A stretch of 64,000 bases of DNA, taken from assembly GCA_013122435.1 (NCBI GenBank), contig WYDT01000001.1, positions 310,001-374,000 on the forward strand, read 5' to 3'. The number at the start of each line of letters is the position of its first letter. Position 1 is the stretch's first letter. Shown here piece after piece: positions 61,846 through 64,000 of the stretch. This stretch comes from Chloroflexi bacterium AL-N1. GTDB taxonomy: Bacteria; Chloroflexota; Chloroflexia; Chloroflexales; Roseiflexaceae. The notes below the pieces were generated by a model. That model was not told the origin of the DNA. It saw only the letters and a program-made list of their open reading frames with translations, and did not search any database. The translations under genes and the position numbers were made by a program.

Positions 61846-63269
61846 AGTTTTGTTTTCTCAGCAACTTTTTCAATAATTACTTCAGCGATTGGCTCAGGAT
61901 CGATCTGTACACGCAAAAGCCCCGGCACTAGACGGCGTAGCTCGGCTTCAAGACCTGCCATCCGTGTATGAACCTCACGTAATGGCATGGTGGGTGGGAA
62001 GGCGTGTTGAACCGTCACAATGATACCCTCATCAGTCAGTAATGTGTCAAACTGTGTAATCGCTTCAGCGCACGAGAGTTGGGGGACAATGCCCTTTAGG
62101 TCATCCATTAATGGCCCATAGTGAACTGCCGGGCGTACCTGATCCCGCCGCGGTTCCAGGTGCACAAAAACGATGGTATTGTCCTCCAACTCGGTTTGGA
62201 TGGCTTGTTCCAAATCTTCGGACCATTTATGGGCCTCATCCAGAAGCATATGCATGGGTAATTCAAGATCGACATCGACACGCACACGCTCTGTAAGTTG
62301 ATAGATATCTAAATTATGTACATTCAAGCCCAGTCTTTGAGCTGCGGCATAGACGGCTGTTGTGTACGGTTCAGTAGGGGTACGTCCTGGCTCCACGTGC
62401 ACAATCACATATGCGCCATCTAACTCTGCACAAACTACTGACTCTATCGACTCTGTGAGTGCGTGGGCCTCTTCGAGTGAGCAGCCGCGTGGTGTCGCAA
62501 TCGTCACCTCAACGTATGGTTGAGCACCCACAAAACGAGTCCGCATCTGCACGCTACCAGAGATGACATTGGGTACATTGCTCACCTTCTGCACGAGCTG
62601 TCGATGGAGATCGGCAGGGACATCATCCATCAATGCACGAATAGCCTGGCTGCCCAGGCGCCATGCAACTGTAAGTGCAATGATAGCAACAATGGTTGCT
62701 GCGAAGGCATCAAGACGTGCCAGAACCCACACAGGAACCAGCGCAAGCGGCTGGAGCATAATGAGAAGCACCAGGCTAATAAGCACAACCGTAACGCTCA
62801 GCATGTCGTTTGCAAAATTCGCAGCGTCTGCCGCCAGCGCTGGGCTCTTTTCCTGCTCAGCCACACGTTTGAGGACCCGCGAACGATACCAATCGACCAC
62901 AAGTGAGATGGACAGGATACTGAGAGACCAAACACCAACATCTGGTATTTCAGTTGGGCCAAAGATACGTTGATATGCTTCTGAGAGCACCCACACTGCG
63001 GTGATGATCATTAATACCATCTGCGCTAATGCACCAAGGTGCTCGGCCCGTGCATACCCATAATGATGGTTTTCGTCGGGGGGGAGATCGGCAATACGGA
63101 CGACCAGATATGTGATACCTGAAGCAGCAAGATCAAGCACAGATTGTACAGCTTCGGCCAGAATCGCTAAACTGCCTGTGATAACAGCGAAAATCAATTT
63201 TAATGTAGCAAGAACAATCGTTGAGCCAACTGAAATAAGGGCTGCTCTTTGTTTTACTGCCATGCTCAT
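61842..63269 (-). CDS. Cation diffusion facilitator transporter with altered metal site
   Basis: The 475-residue CDF protein has six membrane helices (about 1-210) and a long cytoplasmic part with three tandem ferredoxin-like domains (about 215-290, 300-375, 385-465), where ordinary CDF proteins have one. The metal-site residues are changed: in TM2 the usual D/H-xxx-D is Q-xxx-D (AEAVQSVLDLAAS) and in TM5 H-xxx-D is N-xxx-D (ADAANFANDMLSV). The substrate may thus not be zinc. The start at 63269 fits the family, and the longer frame is read through the upstream rodA-like gene. It overlaps both neighbours by four bases. Confidence 0.92.
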   Translation of the reverse strand: MSMAVKQRAALISVGSTIVLATLKLIFAVITGSLAILAEAVQSVLDLAASGITYLVVRIADLPPDENHHYGYARAEHLGALAQMVLMIITAVWVLSEAYQRIFGPTEIPDVGVWSLSILSISLVVDWYRSRVLKRVAEQEKSPALAADAANFANDMLSVTVVLISLVLLIMLQPLALVPVWVLARLDAFAATIVAIIALTVAWRLGSQAIRALMDDVPADLHRQLVQKVSNVPNVISGSVQMRTRFVGAQPYVEVTIATPRGCSLEEAHALTESIESVVCAELDGAYVIVHVEPGRTPTEPYTTAVYAAAQRLGLNVHNLDIYQLTERVRVDVDLELPMHMLLDEAHKWSEDLEQAIQTELEDNTIVFVHLEPRRDQVRPAVHYGPLMDDLKGIVPQLSCAEAITQFDTLLTDEGIIVTVQHAFPPTMPLREVHTRMAGLEAELRRLVPGLLRVQIDPEPIAEVIIEKVAEKTKL

Positions 63270-64000
63270 CCAAATGCAATTTTTCGTCGCCGTAGGGCCA
63301 CACTTTCTAATAAACCGATGGCCGCAAGGGTTGTCAACGTAAAGCTTCCACCATAGGATATGAAAGGCAAGGGAATACCAGTTATTGGCATAATACTCAT
63401 ATTCATGCCAATATGAACGAGGACATGACAAAAGATAAAGGCGGTGACACCAACAGCGATCATCCGTCCAAACAGGTCACGTGCTGATTGGGCAATATAA
63501 AGAGCACGCCACATCAGGATGCACTGGAAGAGGATGAGTACAGAGGCGCCAATAAAGCCAAGTTCCTCGCTTGTGGCTGCAAAAATGTAGTCGGTGTAAA
63601 TACCCTGGATGTATCTACCCTGCGAAATCTCTCCCTGATTCCATCCCAACCCCATCACTCCGCCTAACTGGACCGCTTCCAATGCTTTGGTAATATCCCA
63701 GGCTTCATTTTGCAGGGTTGGATCAATACCAATGGGATCAAGAAAGACAAGTAATCGCGATTGTTGTTCCTGATCGAGCACATTGGTCCAACCATACACC
63801 GCAACAGGTAATGCTACCGACATGAGCAGAGCAATCTGCCACCAGCGGAGTCCGGCTGTCCAGGCCATTGTCGCCCAGATCGTGACAAAGACCATTGCAG
63901 TTCCAAAATCAGGCTGGAGGAATACAAAGACAATTGGAATACCGGCGAGGATAAGCCCCCCGAGTTGTATTTTCCACGCACCGCCATTATGTTCAAAGTG
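63266..64000 (-). CDS. rodA: RodA/FtsW (SEDS) peptidoglycan polymerase, cut by window edge
   Basis: The minus-strand frame is open to the right edge and so represents the C-terminal part (244 codons) of a SEDS glycosyltransferase for cell-wall synthesis. Visible SEDS motifs are FVFLQPDFGTAMVFVTIW, the loop MGLGWNQGEISQGRYIQG, TDYIFAATSEELGFIGASVL, and the last loop ITGIPLPFISYGGSFTLT. The ending IGLLESVALRRRKIAFG is typical of RodA. RodA rather than FtsW is favoured by the GQPDFGT-type sequence and by the neighbourhood, but the call is not firm. It shares a four-base overlap with the CDF gene. Confidence 0.9.
   Translation of the reverse strand, partial: HFEHNGGAWKIQLGGLILAGIPIVFVFLQPDFGTAMVFVTIWATMAWTAGLRWWQIALLMSVALPVAVYGWTNVLDQEQQSRLLVFLDPIGIDPTLQNEAWDITKALEAVQLGGVMGLGWNQGEISQGRYIQGIYTDYIFAATSEELGFIGASVLILFQCILMWRALYIAQSARDLFGRMIAVGVTAFIFCHVLVHIGMNMSIMPITGIPLPFISYGGSFTLTTLAAIGLLESVALRRRKIAFG

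Overview
The window is a stretch of a bacterial chromosome at about 48-50% GC. It most probably comes from a member of the Chloroflexota (class Chloroflexia or a relative). The evidence is the short C-terminal tail ending in VYLPLITR on a large secreted protein (a signature I associate with Chloroflexota exoproteins), several lipoproteins and exported proteins with TP-rich linkers, Rex, an F420-type LLM oxidoreductase, and the absence of any outer-membrane gene. I see no rRNA, tRNA or CRISPR array.

Layout. 1-9.6 kb: envelope and lipid genes on the plus strand (YihY-type membrane protein, AP-superfamily phosphodiesterase, SDR, Ca/cation antiporter, diacylglycerol-kinase-like enzyme next to a PAP2 phosphatase, GlsB/YeaQ protein, transglutaminase-like protein), with one minus-strand FAD reductase. 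9.6-17.8 kb: a signalling block with two stand-alone receivers, sigma-54 (rpoN) overlapping an NtrC-type activator that lacks most of its Fis helix-turn-helix, and divergently a PAS/GAF histidine kinase, an Rcp1-like receiver and a REC-PAS-kinase. 17.8-19.4 kb: a decay zone with a broken small exported-protein gene and a GC-rich, frameshifted ISL3-family transposase remnant. 19.5-31.9 kb: an orphan gene, a MuiA-like protein, secA, ferredoxin, a Crp/Fnr regulator with a partly duplicated 3' end, an M1 aminopeptidase lipoprotein, a PAS-STAS protein, an aldehyde dehydrogenase gene with two compensating frameshifts, and a gluzincin. 32.1-37.9 kb: ArsR, SdpI and ABC transporter genes (permease shifted at a T8 tract), then a divergent LysR/MFS pair. 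38-44.5 kb: rex with its own promoter and operator, a flavin reductase, a zinc-ribbon protein, a TetR/flavin monooxygenase pair with matching palindromic operators, an orphan membrane-anchored protein and a patatin.

44.5-50.3 kb is the most unusual part. It is an AT-rich island carrying a very large gene (about 1,800 codons if repaired) for a superfamily-1 helicase with a Vsr/DUF559-type nuclease domain and a GreA/GreB C-terminal-like tail. The gene is broken by two frameshifts and one nonsense codon. The island is bounded by GTTGGGC/GCCCAAC cores and large imperfect hairpins that share the motif TGCGTTGGCTTTG. This looks like an imported cassette (integron attC-like ends, defence-type cargo) that has decayed.

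50.4-64 kb: secreted and envelope functions again (three-fold repeat exoprotein, PLDc_N protein, S41 protease, peptidoglycan-binding M15-like protein, an LPETG-anchored DUF11-type surface protein), phosphomannomutase/phosphoglucomutase, a DUF624 membrane protein, and a tightly overlapping minus-strand set rodA (cut by the window edge), a CDF transporter with altered metal-site residues, and hemW.

Several single-base lesions fall in or beside short homopolymers (aldehyde dehydrogenase, ABC permease, helicase). Real decay and sequencing error cannot be told apart from this sequence alone.
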